The notes under the pieces: generated by a model
Databases searched by the model: none
Seen by the model: only the letters and a program-made list of their open reading frames with translations
Told to the model about the DNA's origin: nothing
Shown here: in pieces, positions 37,586-47,821 of the stretch
Position numbering within the stretch: the stretch's first letter is position 1
Layout: each line of letters opens with the position of its first letter
NCBI GenBank assembly: GCA_036703985.1
Contig: DATNQN010000020.1
Location: 1 to 64,000, forward strand
Direction: 5' to 3'
Source of the DNA: Leptolyngbyaceae cyanobacterium
Lineage (GTDB): Bacteria; Cyanobacteriota; Cyanobacteriia; Cyanobacteriales; Aerosakkonemataceae
Length of the DNA: 64,000 nucleotides
Made by a program: the position numbers and the translations under genes

Positions 37586-40500
37586 ATGTATTTTCGTTTT
37601 AAATATCCTATTTTTGCTAATATAACCCTTATTTTGTTGCTTAATTTTACGCTACAAATAGGGGTAATTTTTCTGCTAATATCAAGCGATCAAGCATTGG
37701 CACAAGCTACAGAAAGGGTAAAGTTTTTCTCACAAGATAAAAAGGCAGAAGCAACAAGGCTATTTGAAATTGGAATCGAGCAATTTTATCGCAGTCAATT
37801 TCGAGAAGCACTGCAAACTTTTGAACGAGTTCGCAATATATATATAGAAATAGATGATAAAGCTGGTATTGCTTTAGCCCTTAATCAGATCGGAGAAGTT
37901 TATAACGAATTCGGTCAATCTGATAAAGCGATGGAAGTTTTGCAACAAGCTTTAACTATCCGCAGGGAATTAGGTGACAAAAAAGCAGTTGCAGAAACAC
38001 TCAATAATTTGGGAATACTTTATAAAGATATCAGCGAATATGCCAAAGCATTGGAAATTTTACAGCAAGCTTTGACGATTCGCAGAGAAGTAGGCGATCG
38101 CATTGGTGAAGGGCGCACCTTATTCAATATCGGAACTGTTCATCGCAGATTAAGCCAATATCCGCAAGCGCGACAATTCTATCAACAAGCGTTGGAAATG
38201 GCGAAAGCAAAAGGCGATCGCATTAATGAAGGGCGATCGCTCAACGGAATCGGTTTTGTTTACTATAATTTAGGTCAGTATCCCCAAGCGTTAGAGTTTT
38301 ATCAGCAAGCTTTAGCAGTTCGCAGGAATATAGGCGATCGATCTGGTGAATTAGGTACTCTTAGCAACATCGGAATCGCTTACGATAATATCGGTCAATA
38401 TTCAAAAGCACTTGAATACTATCAACAAGCCCTCTCGATCGCCCAAACAATTGATAAAGTTGCCGACGCCGGAAATATCCTCAGTAATATTGGGGGAATT
38501 TATTACAGTTTAGGTGAATATTTTCAAGCACTGCAATTCTATAACCAATCCTTAGCAATTATCCAAAAAATAGGCGATAAGTTTGTAGAAGCTGCTACCT
38601 TAAATAATATCGGATTAAGTTACGATCGCCTTGGTCGATCCGAGCAAGCATTAGAATTTTATCAACAAGCTTTAGGTATTCGTAAAAGCATCAGCGATCG
38701 GGCTGGTGAATCAAGCACCCTTCACAATATAGGGGTAATTTATGACAAGCTAAATCAGTATCCCAAGGCGCTAGATTTCTTTCAACAAGCTTTAGGTATT
38801 CGCCAAAGCATAGGCGATCGGGCTGGCGAAGGAGCTACCCTTAATAACATGGCAAATGTTTATAAAACTGTCGGACAAAATCAGCCAGCACTGGATGCTT
38901 ATCAGCAAGCATTAGCTATTCAAAAAGAAGTAGGCGATCGTCCAGGAGAAAGACTTACCCTCAGTAACATCGCTAAACTTCTAGAGTTACAAAATCAACC
39001 GCAAATAGCGATATATTTCTACAAACAATCCGTCAACGTTACAGAAGCTATTCGGAAAGATTTAGTTACTCTCAGCAAAGAACAACAGCAATCATATACC
39101 GCCACCGTTGCTGATACCTATCGTTCTCTAGCCGATTTATTATTAAAGCAGAACCGAGTATTAGAAGCCCAACAAGTTTTAGATTTGTTAAAAATTCAAG
39201 AACTTGATGACTATCTCCATAACGTTCGGGGTAATGAAGTTACTTCGCAAGGCGTGGATTTGTTAGCTCAAGAGGAGAAAATTCAAGCAAATTATAGTGC
39301 TATTCAAAACAAAGCGATCGCACTTGGTAAAGAACTTGCTCAACTCCAAAAAATTTCCTCCCCAAATCGCACCCCAGAACAGCAAAAACGGATTGCCGAA
39401 TTAGTCAAAAATCAGCAACAAATTAGAGCAGAATTCAATAACTTTATCAATACCCCAACAATCCGAGAACTCACCCAACAACTCAGCCAAACTACTAGCG
39501 GTGAAAGCCTCAATCTGCAAAGCCTCAATAAATTGCAAGCCCAATTAAAGCAACTACAACAAAATGCAGTATTGCTCTACCCTTTAATTCTAGAAGACCG
39601 ATTAGAACTAATAATAGTAACCAGTTATTCGCCACCGATTCGACGCACAGTAAATGTCAAACGTCAAGATATCAATCGGCTGATTTTAGAATATAGAACA
39701 GCTTTACAAGACCCCATTAGCGATATCACTAATTCCGCAAATAAGCTTTATGAATTACTAATCAAACCAATAGAAGATGACCTCAAACAAGCAGAAGCTC
39801 AAACCATAATTTATGCACCTGACGGACAACTCCGTTATATTCCTATAGCCGCACTTTTTGATGGAAAACAATGGTTAGTAGAGCGCTTTCGCATCAACAA
39901 TATTACCTCTGCTAGCCTAACTGATTTTAATTCTAAACCATCATCAGTACCCCGTATTTTAGCGGCTGCTTTTACTCAAGGTACATATACTGTAGAAATT
40001 GCCGATCGCAAATTAACCTTCGCTGGATTACCGTTTGCTGGGCGGGAAGTAGAAAATCTTGCCGCTACCGTTCCCAGCACCACTAAATTATTAAATAATG
40101 CTTTTACGCCTCAAACAATTATTCCCCAATTAAATGATTACAACATCATTCATTTTGCTACTCATGCTGCCTTCATCATAGGAAAACCAGAAGATTCTTT
40201 TATTCTGTTTGGTGATGGGAGTAGAGTGAGCCTCAAAGATGTGGAAAATTGGTCGCTACCAGATGTAGAATTAATCGTATTAAGTGCCTGTGAAACTGGA
40301 GTAGGCGGACAATTAGGAAATGGAGAAGAGATATTAGGATTTGGTTATCAAATGCAGTTAACTGGCGCAAGGGCTGCGATTGCTTCTTTATGGTCTGTTT
40401 CTGACGGCGGTACTCAAGCATTAATGGATGCTTTTTATACTGCTCTTCAGAAAAGCAATATCACCAAAGCAGAAGCGCTACGCCAAGCACAAATTGCCTT

Positions 40501-40648
40501 AATTACTGGCGATTTTAAAGCATTAGGAGAACAGCGAGGAATTGCCGTACAAGCACGCACTCGCAGCAGTTTACCACCAAATATCACTAATAAGCTCAGT
40601 CATCCTTACTATTGGGCACCGTTTATTTTGATTGGTAATGGATTTTGA
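37586..40648 (+). CDS. Exported TPR-CHAT protease, copy 1
   Basis: 1020 aa. A signal sequence/anchor (core ITLILLLNFTLQIGVIFLL) precedes about eleven tandem 40-residue TPRs (about 60-480), each with YYQQAL/GRTLNNIG-type motifs. A linker with coiled coil (about 490-690) leads to a C-terminal CHAT domain (about 720-1020), a caspase-fold peptidase. The catalytic pair is intact: His860 in FATHAAF and Cys902 in LSACETGVGG. TPRs probably bind a partner or substrate that controls cleavage. The gene is directly followed by a paralogue, with a palindromic element between them. Confidence 0.95.
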   Translation: MYFRFKYPIFANITLILLLNFTLQIGVIFLLISSDQALAQATERVKFFSQDKKAEATRLFEIGIEQFYRSQFREALQTFERVRNIYIEIDDKAGIALALNQIGEVYNEFGQSDKAMEVLQQALTIRRELGDKKAVAETLNNLGILYKDISEYAKALEILQQALTIRREVGDRIGEGRTLFNIGTVHRRLSQYPQARQFYQQALEMAKAKGDRINEGRSLNGIGFVYYNLGQYPQALEFYQQALAVRRNIGDRSGELGTLSNIGIAYDNIGQYSKALEYYQQALSIAQTIDKVADAGNILSNIGGIYYSLGEYFQALQFYNQSLAIIQKIGDKFVEAATLNNIGLSYDRLGRSEQALEFYQQALGIRKSISDRAGESSTLHNIGVIYDKLNQYPKALDFFQQALGIRQSIGDRAGEGATLNNMANVYKTVGQNQPALDAYQQALAIQKEVGDRPGERLTLSNIAKLLELQNQPQIAIYFYKQSVNVTEAIRKDLVTLSKEQQQSYTATVADTYRSLADLLLKQNRVLEAQQVLDLLKIQELDDYLHNVRGNEVTSQGVDLLAQEEKIQANYSAIQNKAIALGKELAQLQKISSPNRTPEQQKRIAELVKNQQQIRAEFNNFINTPTIRELTQQLSQTTSGESLNLQSLNKLQAQLKQLQQNAVLLYPLILEDRLELIIVTSYSPPIRRTVNVKRQDINRLILEYRTALQDPISDITNSANKLYELLIKPIEDDLKQAEAQTIIYAPDGQLRYIPIAALFDGKQWLVERFRINNITSASLTDFNSKPSSVPRILAAAFTQGTYTVEIADRKLTFAGLPFAGREVENLAATVPSTTKLLNNAFTPQTIIPQLNDYNIIHFATHAAFIIGKPEDSFILFGDGSRVSLKDVENWSLPDVELIVLSACETGVGGQLGNGEEILGFGYQMQLTGARAAIASLWSVSDGGTQALMDAFYTALQKSNITKAEALRQAQIALITGDFKALGEQRGIAVQARTRSSLPPNITNKLSHPYYWAPFILIGNGF

Positions 40649-40675
40649 AAAGCTTGATTACCATTCTTAAACTTT

Positions 40676-40740
40676 GTTTGTAGTGAGGACTTTAGTCCTC
40701 TCACAGTTACAATATAAGGACTAAAGTCCTTACTACAAAC
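40676..40740. repeat. Palindromic intergenic element, copy 2
   Basis: A 65-bp element, GTTTGTAGTGAGGACTTTAG at the left and its near-exact reverse complement at the right (AAGGACTAAAGTCCTTACTAC), so the whole could form a long hairpin. It is a second copy of the element at 35668-35733. It lies between the tandem CHAT genes. Confidence 0.85.
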
Positions 40741-40801
40741 ATAAAAATTAGTCACGGCAAGCAAGAGAAATGGTATAACCTACTAATAGAGGAGTCCTAC
40801 T

Positions 40802-43630
40802 ATGCAAAGCCGTCATAAGTTTCTTAGTTTAGTAAGTGCAACAGTGCTATTGTCCCTGGTTTCTTTTATAGCACCGAGGGAAATCAACCCAGTAAACAGA
40901 ATGGCTGGGGCGCAAACACCGTTAACCTTACCCGATCCAGCCCCTCCCCCTATTTCGACTCCCCTTCTTTCGCCAATTAATACTTCTCCATCACCTGCTC
41001 TTTCTCCAATTGAACTCTCAGCGCCTTCCCTCTCTCCAATTAATTTAAGCCCAAGTATTTTACCACTTCCTTCTATTAGAAATAATACATCTGGCAACGT
41101 ACTTTCAATTGAAATATCATGCCAAGAGGTAGTAGAAAATCCTCAACAAAAGCTGGAAGCTTGCCGTAAATTTTTAGCGCTACACAGAAAATTAAATGAC
41201 AAGGTAGGTGAGGGAATTACTCTTAATAATATTGGCTTAATTTATCGCGAATTTGGATATTACCGCGAGGCGTTGAAGTTTTATCAGCAAGCGTTAGAAA
41301 TTCAAAAAAACGGGAATAATCGGGGAGGCGAGGCAGCTACTTTCAATAATATTGGGTTAGCTTATCACGAATTGGGAGAATATCCTCAAGCTCTCACATT
41401 TTATCAGCAAGCACTAGCTATTCATAAAGAGGTTGGTAACCGTGTTAGCGAGGCTCGTACCCTAAATAATTTGGCTGAACTTTATCGCCAGTTAGGGCAG
41501 TATTCCGAATCTTTGGAGTTTTACCAACAAGCTTTGGCAATTGTAAATTCTACTAACGATCGCGCAAATTTGGGTAATATACTTCATAATATTGGCTTAC
41601 TTTACGAAGAACAAAGCGAATACCTCAAAGCGCTCGAATATTATCAACAATCTCTAGCTATTAGGAAAAAAATTGCTGATAAATTAGGTGAAGGCACGAC
41701 GCTTAATAACCTTGGAGCAGTTTACGATAAACTCGGTCAGCATTCCCAAGCCCTCAATTCACTTCAGCAAGCTCTCGCAATTTTGCAAGAGATCAATAAC
41801 CGCCCAGGTATTAGCTATACTCTCGATAGCATCGGTACGGTTTATCGAAGCATAGGTAAGTATGAATTGGCTTTAGAAGCTTATCAAAAAGCATTATTAA
41901 TTATTAAACAAATTGGCAATCGAGGCTCGGAGAGAATTACCCTTAGCAATCTGGGTTCTGTATTGGAAAAACAAGGACAGCCAGAATTAGCAATTATTTT
42001 TTATAAACAATCAGTTAATGTCACGGAAGTAATTCGGAAAGATTTACATAAACTCTCTCGCGAACAGCAGGAATCTTATACAAAAACTGTTGCCGATACC
42101 TATCGTTCTTTAGCTGACTTATTACTTAAACAAAACCGAGTTTTAGAAGCTCAACAAGTAATCGATTTGCTGAAAGTGCAAGAAATCGATGATTACCTTC
42201 ATAACGTGCGGGGGAACGAAGTAACGTCTCAGGGTGTAGAATTAATACCCGCAGAACAAAAAGTCGCCGCAGATTACGCCACCCTCCAAGATAAAGCTAT
42301 TCAACTAGGTAAAGAACTCGCACAACTGCGAAAAATACCAGAAGCAAACCGCACGCCCGCACAAGTGGAACGCATCCCGGAATTAGTGAAAGCGCAGGAA
42401 GCGATCGCATCTGAGTTTAACGCATTTATCCGCAGTCCCGAAGTAGAAGCAATGATCGCCGCCCAAAGTCCAACCGTGAGAGAACAAACTCTCAGTTTGC
42501 GTCACCTGAAAAATATGCAAGATAATTTGCAGAGGTTGGAACAAGGTGCGGTCTTACTTTATCCTTTAATTCTAGAAGATCGCTTAGAACTAATTTTAAC
42601 TACTCCTTATTCGCCACCAATTCATCGCACTGTTACTCTCAAAAGAGAAGAACTTAACCGGGCTATTGTGGAACTTCGCGCTACTTTGCAAAATCCTCAT
42701 AGTAATCCGATAATTCCCGGCCAAAAGCTATATGATTGGTTGATTAAACCATTAGAAAAAGATTTAATTCAAGTGGAAGCAAAAACGATTATTTACGCTC
42801 CTGACGGACAATTGCGCTACGTTCCTTTGGCAGCTTTGCACGATGGCAAAAAATGGTTGGTGGAGCGATTTCGCATCAATTATATTACGGCTGATAGCCT
42901 AACAGATTTTAATACTAAACCGGAAAGCAAACCTCATGTTTTAGCGGCTGGATTTACTTCGGGAAATTACAGTTTTCAGATTGGCGATCGCAATTTTTCT
43001 TTTAGTGGTTTACCCTTTGCTGCTCGGGAAGTGGAAAATATAGTTACCGCGATTCCCAATTCTCTAAAATTGCTCGATCGAAACTTCAGCCGCGATGCCA
43101 CAATTCCTCGCTTAAATGATTACAATATCGTTCATATGGCAACTCATGCCGCATTTGTAATCGGTCAGCCAGAAGATTCTTTTATACTATTTGGAAATGG
43201 CGATCGCGTAACTTTGCGCGACGTAGAAAACTGGAGCATGACGAATGTTGATTTAGTAGTATTGAGTGCCTGCGAAACAGGTTTGGGTGGAAAATTAGGT
43301 AACGGAGAAGAAATCCTCGGTTTTGGTTACCTATTTCAAGAAGCAGGTGCAAAAGCTGCTATTGCTTCTCTCTGGCAGGTTTCTGATGGCGGTACGCAAG
43401 TGCTGATGGAGCGGTTTTATGGCGAACTTCAAAAAGGAAATGTTACCAAAGCAGAAGCATTACGTCAAGCACAACTAGCTTTAATTACTAATAATAATAC
43501 AGCACTTGGTCTGTCAAGGGGTATCGCAGTGCAACCACGTACTCGCGATAGTTTACCACCTATACTAGCCAGTAATTTAAGTCATCCGTACTATTGGGCT
43601 TCTTTTATTTTAATTGGTAATGGTTTGTAG
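40802..43630 (+). CDS. Exported TPR-CHAT protease, copy 2
   Basis: 942 aa paralogue of the preceding protein. The signal peptide (core FLSLVSATVLLSLVSF) resembles that of the secreted protein at 35864 rather than that of copy 1. A Pro/Ser-rich segment (about 40-95) precedes about seven TPRs (about 135-415), fewer than in copy 1. The linker and CHAT domain align closely with copy 1 (DDYLHNVRGNEVTSQGV is identical in both), with catalytic His782 in MATHAAF and Cys824 in LSACETGLGG. Repeat number and leader therefore differ while the protease is conserved. Confidence 0.95.
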   Translation: MQSRHKFLSLVSATVLLSLVSFIAPREINPVNRMAGAQTPLTLPDPAPPPISTPLLSPINTSPSPALSPIELSAPSLSPINLSPSILPLPSIRNNTSGNVLSIEISCQEVVENPQQKLEACRKFLALHRKLNDKVGEGITLNNIGLIYREFGYYREALKFYQQALEIQKNGNNRGGEAATFNNIGLAYHELGEYPQALTFYQQALAIHKEVGNRVSEARTLNNLAELYRQLGQYSESLEFYQQALAIVNSTNDRANLGNILHNIGLLYEEQSEYLKALEYYQQSLAIRKKIADKLGEGTTLNNLGAVYDKLGQHSQALNSLQQALAILQEINNRPGISYTLDSIGTVYRSIGKYELALEAYQKALLIIKQIGNRGSERITLSNLGSVLEKQGQPELAIIFYKQSVNVTEVIRKDLHKLSREQQESYTKTVADTYRSLADLLLKQNRVLEAQQVIDLLKVQEIDDYLHNVRGNEVTSQGVELIPAEQKVAADYATLQDKAIQLGKELAQLRKIPEANRTPAQVERIPELVKAQEAIASEFNAFIRSPEVEAMIAAQSPTVREQTLSLRHLKNMQDNLQRLEQGAVLLYPLILEDRLELILTTPYSPPIHRTVTLKREELNRAIVELRATLQNPHSNPIIPGQKLYDWLIKPLEKDLIQVEAKTIIYAPDGQLRYVPLAALHDGKKWLVERFRINYITADSLTDFNTKPESKPHVLAAGFTSGNYSFQIGDRNFSFSGLPFAAREVENIVTAIPNSLKLLDRNFSRDATIPRLNDYNIVHMATHAAFVIGQPEDSFILFGNGDRVTLRDVENWSMTNVDLVVLSACETGLGGKLGNGEEILGFGYLFQEAGAKAAIASLWQVSDGGTQVLMERFYGELQKGNVTKAEALRQAQLALITNNNTALGLSRGIAVQPRTRDSLPPILASNLSHPYYWASFILIGNGL

Positions 43631-43671
43631 CCAAATTAATTAAATAATAATTTTTTACTAAAGTACGAGAT

Positions 43672-43704
43672 AGAAACCCGGTTTCTTGAAGAAACCGGGT
43701 TTCT
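43672..43704. repeat. 33-bp perfect palindrome (AGAAACCCGGTTTCTT type), copy 1; likely terminator hairpin
   Basis: AGAAACCCGGTTTCTT-G-AAGAAACCGGGTTTCT forms a 16-bp stem with a one-base centre. It lies between the convergent CHAT and MHYT kinase genes. An almost identical copy is at 53301-53333, also between convergent genes. No T-run follows, so the termination role is inferred from position. Confidence 0.85.
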
Positions 43705-43754
43705 GTGCTAAGTGCAAAGTCTGAGTTTAAGTAGCCTATAGCCCACCTAAATTT

Positions 43755-46700
43755 TTAATTCACCAATTCCGTTTCTTGTACTTGCTCATTTTTTAATGAT
43801 TGGACTAAATCCATAACTTTATCAAATTGGTAATTTTCGGCTAAATTTCTCAAAGCAGTAGCTAGAGAAGAATTTTCCGGAGGTATGCGATCGATCAGTT
43901 CATTTAGCAAAATATCGCTACAAAGAGCGGCTGCATAACCAACTTTATCTATCCATTCACTTGGCATTGCTTGCAAATTACTGGAATTGGGAATAAATGT
44001 AGATTCTTTTGCTTTTTGATAAGTTAATTTTTCTTGGGTTTCTTCATCATTTGCATATATATAATTTACCCCCAAATGTTGACCGATTTTGGCTAATAAC
44101 TCTCTCTGTTCAAAAGGTTTGGGAACGAAATCATCACAGCCAGCCGATAAAAATATCTTTCGCTGTTCTTCAAAAGCGCTAGCTGTTAAAGCAATAATAA
44201 CTGTTGCTTGACCTTTGAGAGAAGATTTAATCTGCTGGGTAGCTTCATAGCCATTCATAACGGGCATTTGCATATCCATGAAAATCAAGTGCGGTTCCCA
44301 AATTTCCCATAAGTTTAAAGCTTCTTTTCCATTGCTGGCTTCTTTTACTTGAAAACCTAGAGAGCTAAGGAGTTTTACAAGTAAAAGCCGATTAGTTAAA
44401 TTATCCTCCGCAATTAGCAACCGATAGGAAGATTGGTTAGGAGCAAGCCCGATTACTTTTTGTCGATCGTCTAGATTTTTTTCCGGTCTATTACTGTTAC
44501 AAATACCAATCGGAATTTCAAAACTGAACAAACTACCTTTTCCGAGATGGCTTTTGGCAATTAGCTCTCCTCCCATCAATTGAACGAACTTTTTACTAAT
44601 AGCTAAACCTAAACCAGTTCCTTCTTTTGCTTGTAAACCTGTTTTGGTTTGAACGAAAGGATCGAATATCGAGCTTAAATCGGTGGGAGAAATACCGGGG
44701 CCAGTATCTTCAATTTCAAATAATAAGTACTGGTAAGGAATTGAGGACTCAAAATGAGATGATACCGATCTGCTCGCTATAGCTGATTTTATACTTCCCA
44801 CTTCTACTGTCAATTTCACATTACCTGATTCGGTAAATTTAATAGCGTTACCAACCAAGTTAATCAATACTTGGCGCAGTTTACTTTCGTCAGTTTTCAC
44901 GTATTGAGGTACATCGCTACTGCGTTGAAAATTTAGCTTTAAGCCTTTAGATTCTGCTTTTAATAGCAATAAATTTTCTAGGTTATCGATTAAATCATAA
45001 AGGTCAAATTCAGTTTCTTGCAAGCTAATTCTTCCTGCTTCTATTTTGGACATTTCTAGAATGTCGTTAATTAAGTTAAGTAGATGTTTGCCACTCTGAA
45101 CGATCGGGTTTAAATATTCTTGATATTTTTGGGATAAAGATGATTCTTGCTGCATTAGTTGGCTAAATCCCAAAATAGCGTTAAGGGGAGTACGCAATTC
45201 GTGACTCATATTTGCTAAAAATTCACTTTTGGCACGGTTGGCTGAGTCGGCAGCTTCTTTAGCTATTTGCAATTCATCTGCTTGCTGTTGAGTGCGAACT
45301 AATAATTCTGCTTGTTGAACGGCAACGCCCAGTTGGATACCGATTTGGGTGATCATTTTAATTTCTGTTTCTTGCCATTGGCGGGGGGCTGAATTTTGGT
45401 AGCTGGCTAGCAATCCCCATAATTTTTTGCCGCAGAATATCGGCACGATAACATAGGCTTTGGCCTGAATTTGTTTTAATAGTTCGACGTAACAAGTTGA
45501 TAAATTTGCTTGGTCGATATCTCTAATGCAGAGGTAGCTTGCTCCTTCGCTGTAAATGCTACCTTCGGTTTTTTGTAAATAGGTGTCGATGATGCAAACG
45601 GTGGGTTTATCTAAGTTTCTAACGGCACAGTTCGGATCGGCAACCAATGCTGCGTTGTTAATTAGGTTTGGGTGTAAATTTGACAAAAGAGGAATCCAAT
45701 CTGATGCAACTGATTCGGAAACTATTTTTCCACTCCAGTCGGGGTTAAATTGATAGATGATCGCCCGATCGCACTGGAGAACTTGTCGCAATTCTTCGGT
45801 AGTTGTAGAAAAAATGGTATCTAAATCTAAAGTTTGGCGCATTCGTTGAATGACTGTGGCGATCGCTCTTTCTCTTTCTGCGCTTTTGCGAAGTGCGGCT
45901 TCGGCTTTCTTTTGGGCGGTTATTTCGCTGAAGGTACAAACTACTCTTTCTACATTGCCATCTTTGTCTAACTGAGGATCGGCATTTACTAATAGCCAGC
46001 GTACTTGTTTTGTTTGGGGATTTTCGACTCCCATCACCACGTTGTAAATCGCTTGGTGAAACGCGATCGCTTGTTGTACGGGTAAGTCTTTTTTCAGAAA
46101 AAGCGTACCGTCTTCGCGCAGTAAAATCCAGTCTCCAAATACCTGGGGTTTTTCTTCTCTGCCAAGATTGAGTAGTTTAATAGCAGCTTGATTGCAAATG
46201 AGAATTTCTGCTTCGGCGTTGAGCAATAATACTCCAACTTGCATTTCTTTAATCAGGGTGCGAAAGCGTTTTTCACTTTCTTGTAATGCTTCTTTTTGTA
46301 CTAATTGAATGGTTAAACGCTGCTCGAATAACGAGACTAATAAAGCTAAACTCAAAATAGATAAAGTAGCAATTGCTATTCCGATCGCTAACCAAAACTG
46401 ACTGATGGTTGGCAAATTTTCTAAGGGCAAATGGGAGTCGGGTGTAAAGCAAGTCGCCCACATTCCCGTGTAGTGCATCCCGCTAATCGCAATGCCCATG
46501 ATAAAAGCACTGGCAATTTTTTGAAAAATCGCTCTTTGGGAAGATTGATTTTGCAGCCGAAATGCTAACCAAAGTGCAGCTAACGAAGCGGCGATCGCGA
46601 TCGCGACTGACAAGGCGACTAACTTGATGTCATAGTGAATTTTCGCCTCCATCTGCATGGCTGCCATACCCGTGTAGTGCATCCACGCGATCGCTATCCC

Positions 46701-47039
46701 CATACAAACACCACCGCTTAATAAAAGGGGTAAGCCAGAAGCCGGACGACTCAGCAGCCATAAGGCAATACCAGAAGCTATAATTGCGTAAATTAGGGAA
46801 AGTATAGTCGTTAGAACATGATAATTAACGGCAATCGGCAATTGAAAGGCAAGCATGGCTACGAAGTGCATCGACCAAATGCCGGTTCCCATTGCCACCG
46901 CGCCACCAAGCAGCCAAAGCAAGCGTCCTCGCCCTGAACTGGTCTTAACTCTTCCGGCTAAGTCAAGGGCAGTGTAAGAAGCAATGACTGCGATCGCAAA
47001 GGAAAGAGCAACCAAACCTAAATGATAATTTCCACTCAT
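43755..47039 (-). CDS. MHYT-domain hybrid sensor histidine kinase
   Basis: 1094 aa. The N-terminal membrane part (about 1-240) has seven helices and three MHYT motifs (SMHFVAM, WMHYTGM, GMHYTGM), proposed to bind copper and sense oxygen, CO or NO. Then follow a PAS-like module (about 255-380), a GAF domain (about 395-575), HisKA with His613 in SHELRTPLN, HATPase with [12 protein letters not shown], and a receiver with acceptor Asp near 922 ([11 protein letters not shown]). The ~100-residue tail is helical without a recognisable HPt His motif. Output is unknown; no response-regulator gene is adjacent. Confidence 0.94.
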   Translation of the reverse strand: MSGNYHLGLVALSFAIAVIASYTALDLAGRVKTSSGRGRLLWLLGGAVAMGTGIWSMHFVAMLAFQLPIAVNYHVLTTILSLIYAIIASGIALWLLSRPASGLPLLLSGGVCMGIAIAWMHYTGMAAMQMEAKIHYDIKLVALSVAIAIAASLAALWLAFRLQNQSSQRAIFQKIASAFIMGIAISGMHYTGMWATCFTPDSHLPLENLPTISQFWLAIGIAIATLSILSLALLVSLFEQRLTIQLVQKEALQESEKRFRTLIKEMQVGVLLLNAEAEILICNQAAIKLLNLGREEKPQVFGDWILLREDGTLFLKKDLPVQQAIAFHQAIYNVVMGVENPQTKQVRWLLVNADPQLDKDGNVERVVCTFSEITAQKKAEAALRKSAERERAIATVIQRMRQTLDLDTIFSTTTEELRQVLQCDRAIIYQFNPDWSGKIVSESVASDWIPLLSNLHPNLINNAALVADPNCAVRNLDKPTVCIIDTYLQKTEGSIYSEGASYLCIRDIDQANLSTCYVELLKQIQAKAYVIVPIFCGKKLWGLLASYQNSAPRQWQETEIKMITQIGIQLGVAVQQAELLVRTQQQADELQIAKEAADSANRAKSEFLANMSHELRTPLNAILGFSQLMQQESSLSQKYQEYLNPIVQSGKHLLNLINDILEMSKIEAGRISLQETEFDLYDLIDNLENLLLLKAESKGLKLNFQRSSDVPQYVKTDESKLRQVLINLVGNAIKFTESGNVKLTVEVGSIKSAIASRSVSSHFESSIPYQYLLFEIEDTGPGISPTDLSSIFDPFVQTKTGLQAKEGTGLGLAISKKFVQLMGGELIAKSHLGKGSLFSFEIPIGICNSNRPEKNLDDRQKVIGLAPNQSSYRLLIAEDNLTNRLLLVKLLSSLGFQVKEASNGKEALNLWEIWEPHLIFMDMQMPVMNGYEATQQIKSSLKGQATVIIALTASAFEEQRKIFLSAGCDDFVPKPFEQRELLAKIGQHLGVNYIYANDEETQEKLTYQKAKESTFIPNSSNLQAMPSEWIDKVGYAAALCSDILLNELIDRIPPENSSLATALRNLAENYQFDKVMDLVQSLKNEQVQETELVN

Positions 47040-47483
47040 CTTCCTAAATGTTAAATTCGTTTTTCATTAATAAATTAGCCAATCACCAATCAAACGGCTA
47101 TTTGGTTAAACCACAGTGCTGATTTAACCTTTTTTTTCATTGCGTTCTTTATATTATTCACTAATTATTATAGTTCCTGCAATTAATATTTTGTAATTAT
47201 TTTTAGCAAAATACTTGCCATACTTGATAACCATGTATAAAAACATTAAATTCCATTTTCTGACTCAGCCTTAATATAAACAGATGCGCTCGATCGGTAA
47301 TATGTTTTCCTGAATTTTTTATACCAAGTTTTCCGCAGTTAACGCAATCGCCATTTATAACATCGAGATAGGCGATCGGCAGCAATTATTAAGTAAAAAG
47401 AAAATAATCTTACTAGCTCCTCAAATGAATTATCATCAAGATAGACATCACCGCAAACATTTACTATCTCCAAAGTCCGCATT
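47040..47483. other. Intergenic region between MHYT kinase and DUF4870 gene
   Basis: 444 bp, AT-rich divergent spacer. A 60-codon minus-strand frame (47203-47385) starts with TTG, lacks a ribosome-binding site and resembles nothing I know, so I do not call it. No RNA, operator or repeat recognised. Confidence 0.4.
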
Positions 47484-47819
47484 ATGAATAACTCAGAGCA
47501 AAGAAAGCTCTTATCAGCTTTATCTCACGGGGCAATCTTTTTTAGTTCTACCATCGTTTCAGTTGCCGTACCAATTGCCATTTTATTCATCAGTGACGAT
47601 CCGGTTGTCAAAGATAATGCCAGAGAGTCTCTCAATTTTCACATAAATATATATATTTATGGAGTAATTTTCTTATTATTAGCTTTTCTTTTTATTGGCA
47701 TCCCACTCTTGATTTTATTGGCTGTGGCCAGCATAATTTTGCCAATTATCGCGATCGTCAAAGTACTTAGCAACCCAGAACGCCCCTACCGCTATCCATT
47801 TCTTTTCCGCTTGTTATAA
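47484..47819 (+). CDS. DUF4870-family membrane protein
   Basis: 111 aa with three membrane helices. The family pattern is visible: LLSALSHGAIFFSSTIVSVAVP, then VVKDNARESLNFHINIYIY (Ala-Arg-x-x-Leu-Asn-Phe is diagnostic) and a final helix before ERPYRYPFLFRLL. DUF4870 proteins are small integral membrane proteins of unknown function. The next gene starts two bases after the stop, so the two are probably co-transcribed. Confidence 0.9.
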   Translation: MNNSEQRKLLSALSHGAIFFSSTIVSVAVPIAILFISDDPVVKDNARESLNFHINIYIYGVIFLLLAFLFIGIPLLILLAVASIILPIIAIVKVLSNPERPYRYPFLFRLL

Positions 47820-47821
47820 AG

